In this document: positions 63,283-64,000 of the stretch, in pieces
Layout of the letters: each line of letters begins with the position of its first letter
How positions within the stretch are numbered: the first letter of the stretch is position 1
NCBI GenBank assembly: GCA_900317755.1
Contig: ONHZ01000066.1
Location: 1 to 64,000 of the forward strand
Direction: 5' to 3'
From: an uncultured Lachnospiraceae bacterium
GTDB taxonomy: Bacteria > Bacillota > Clostridia > Lachnospirales > Lachnospiraceae
DNA length: 64,000 nucleotides
The notes under the pieces: generated by a model
Told to the model about the DNA's origin: nothing
What the model saw: the letters and a program-made list of their open reading frames with translations, nothing else
The model's database searches: none
Translations under genes and position numbers: made by a program

Positions 63283-64000
63283 ATGTACTTATATCACTGC
63301 CTCAACAATATTTCAGACAAGGGTCTTAACAAATTTTCTACAAACTACATGGCCATCGACAACGACAAGGACGCTGATGTCATCCTTGTACGTTCTGCAA
63401 AGATGCATGACATGGCGTTTGGCGAGAGACTGATCGCTGTTGCCCGTGCAGGCGCAGGCGTAAACAATATCCCTCTTGACAAATTAGCTGACAAGGGTGT
63501 TGTCGTATTTAATACCCCTGGTGCAAATTCAAACGCCGTTAAGGAAATGGTGCTTTGCGGAATGCTTCTTGCAAGCCGTGACATCATCGGCGGAAATAAG
63601 TGGGTTGACGAGAATAAAGACAATCCAAACATTTCAAAGGATATGGAGAAGGCAAAGAAGCAGTTCACAGGAACTGAGCTTGAGGGTAAGTCTTTAGGCG
63701 TTATTGGTCTTGGCGCAATCGGCGTTAAGGTTGCAAATGCAGCGCTTGACCTTGGCATGAATGTATATGGCTATGATCCATACCTTTCTGTAAATGCAGC
63801 ATGGAATCTTTCAAAGGATGTCCATCACGTTACTAATGCAGATGACATTTATGCAAACTGCGATTTCATTACCATCCATGTTCCGCTTATGGATTCTACA
63901 AAGGGAATGATCAACCGCGATGCCATCGAGAAGATGAAGAAGGGCGTTATTATTCTTAATATTGCCCGTGATCTTCTTGTTGATGAGCAGGCAGTTCTTG
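63283..64000 (+). CDS. serA: D-3-phosphoglycerate dehydrogenase (3' end outside window)
   Basis: SerA oxidises 3-phosphoglycerate, the first step of serine synthesis. About 239 codons are visible with no stop before the window edge. They show ARAGAGVNNI, NTPGANSNAVKEMVL, the NAD fold GVIGLGAIGVKVANAALDLG and the ILNIARDLLVDE block with catalytic residues still to come. AAGGAG precedes ATG at 63283. Whether a C-terminal ACT domain is present cannot be seen. Confidence 0.93.
   Translation, partial: MYLYHCLNNISDKGLNKFSTNYMAIDNDKDADVILVRSAKMHDMAFGERLIAVARAGAGVNNIPLDKLADKGVVVFNTPGANSNAVKEMVLCGMLLASRDIIGGNKWVDENKDNPNISKDMEKAKKQFTGTELEGKSLGVIGLGAIGVKVANAALDLGMNVYGYDPYLSVNAAWNLSKDVHHVTNADDIYANCDFITIHVPLMDSTKGMINRDAIEKMKKGVIILNIARDLLVDEQAVL

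Overview
The window reads as a chromosome segment of a low-GC Gram-positive anaerobe. It is most likely a Lachnospiraceae-type member of the Clostridia, motile and largely prototrophic. The evidence is indirect: clostridial gene order (def, fmt, rsmB, rlmN, stp, stk, rpe, thiN), MecA, a CvfB-like protein, Shine-Dalgarno sites close to AGGAGG, sigma-A promoters, a chemoreceptor, an iron-type alcohol dehydrogenase and phosphotransacetylase. There is no rRNA operon, IS element, prophage or CRISPR array. About 60 protein genes and four tRNA genes are supported.

Layout. 0.1-5.5 kb: dTDP-rhamnose epimerase, an Rpn-type nuclease, a lipoprotein-mutY pair bracketed by two copies of a promoter-like segment, and an ABC exporter. 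5.8-14.5 kb: mnmA, shikimate kinase, purM-purN-purD, a CapA-like protein, pta, a sugar-isomerase-type cupin and a gamma-carbonic-anhydrase-like protein. 14.6-23 kb: a hidden 59-residue gene, a rhodanese-TtcA fusion, PBP1A, YigZ, tRNA-Gln, a CvfB-like protein with a His/Gly-rich tail and a chemoreceptor. 23.2-33.6 kb: recJ, a lipase-like hydrolase, membrane proteins, hslO, nadE, an L,D-transpeptidase and hisC. 33.7-35.5 kb: a small Cys protein, cysK and an Rrf2 regulator. 35.7-44.2 kb: the translation-start, rRNA-methylation and Ser/Thr-kinase cluster, without rsgA at its usual place. 44.2-50.1 kb: small unknowns, a CYTH protein, a DJ-1 protein, metY, an alcohol dehydrogenase, tRNA-Ser and a patatin. 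50.5-56.2 kb: an MFS transporter, an unknown protein, tRNA-Thr, a signal-less lytic transglycosylase, an amylase and lysA. 56.4-64 kb: tRNA-Leu, mecA, leuB, ilvD, ilvB, serC and serA (cut by the window edge).

Most genes are housekeeping: purine, branched-chain, serine, cysteine, lysine and histidine synthesis, wall synthesis, tRNA and rRNA modification, and Ser/Thr phosphorylation. I found no convincing undescribed multi-gene system. The non-routine signals are mostly small: several families of palindromic intergenic elements (1-87, 7063-7161, 8941-9092, 33627-33755, 36197-36287), a duplicated promoter-like cassette around mutY, the unlisted small gene at 14592-14771, two unusual protein architectures (rhodanese-TtcA; His-rich CvfB), and an Rrf2 regulator with a three-Cys motif beside cysK. 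All identifications come from reading motifs by eye; no database search was run.
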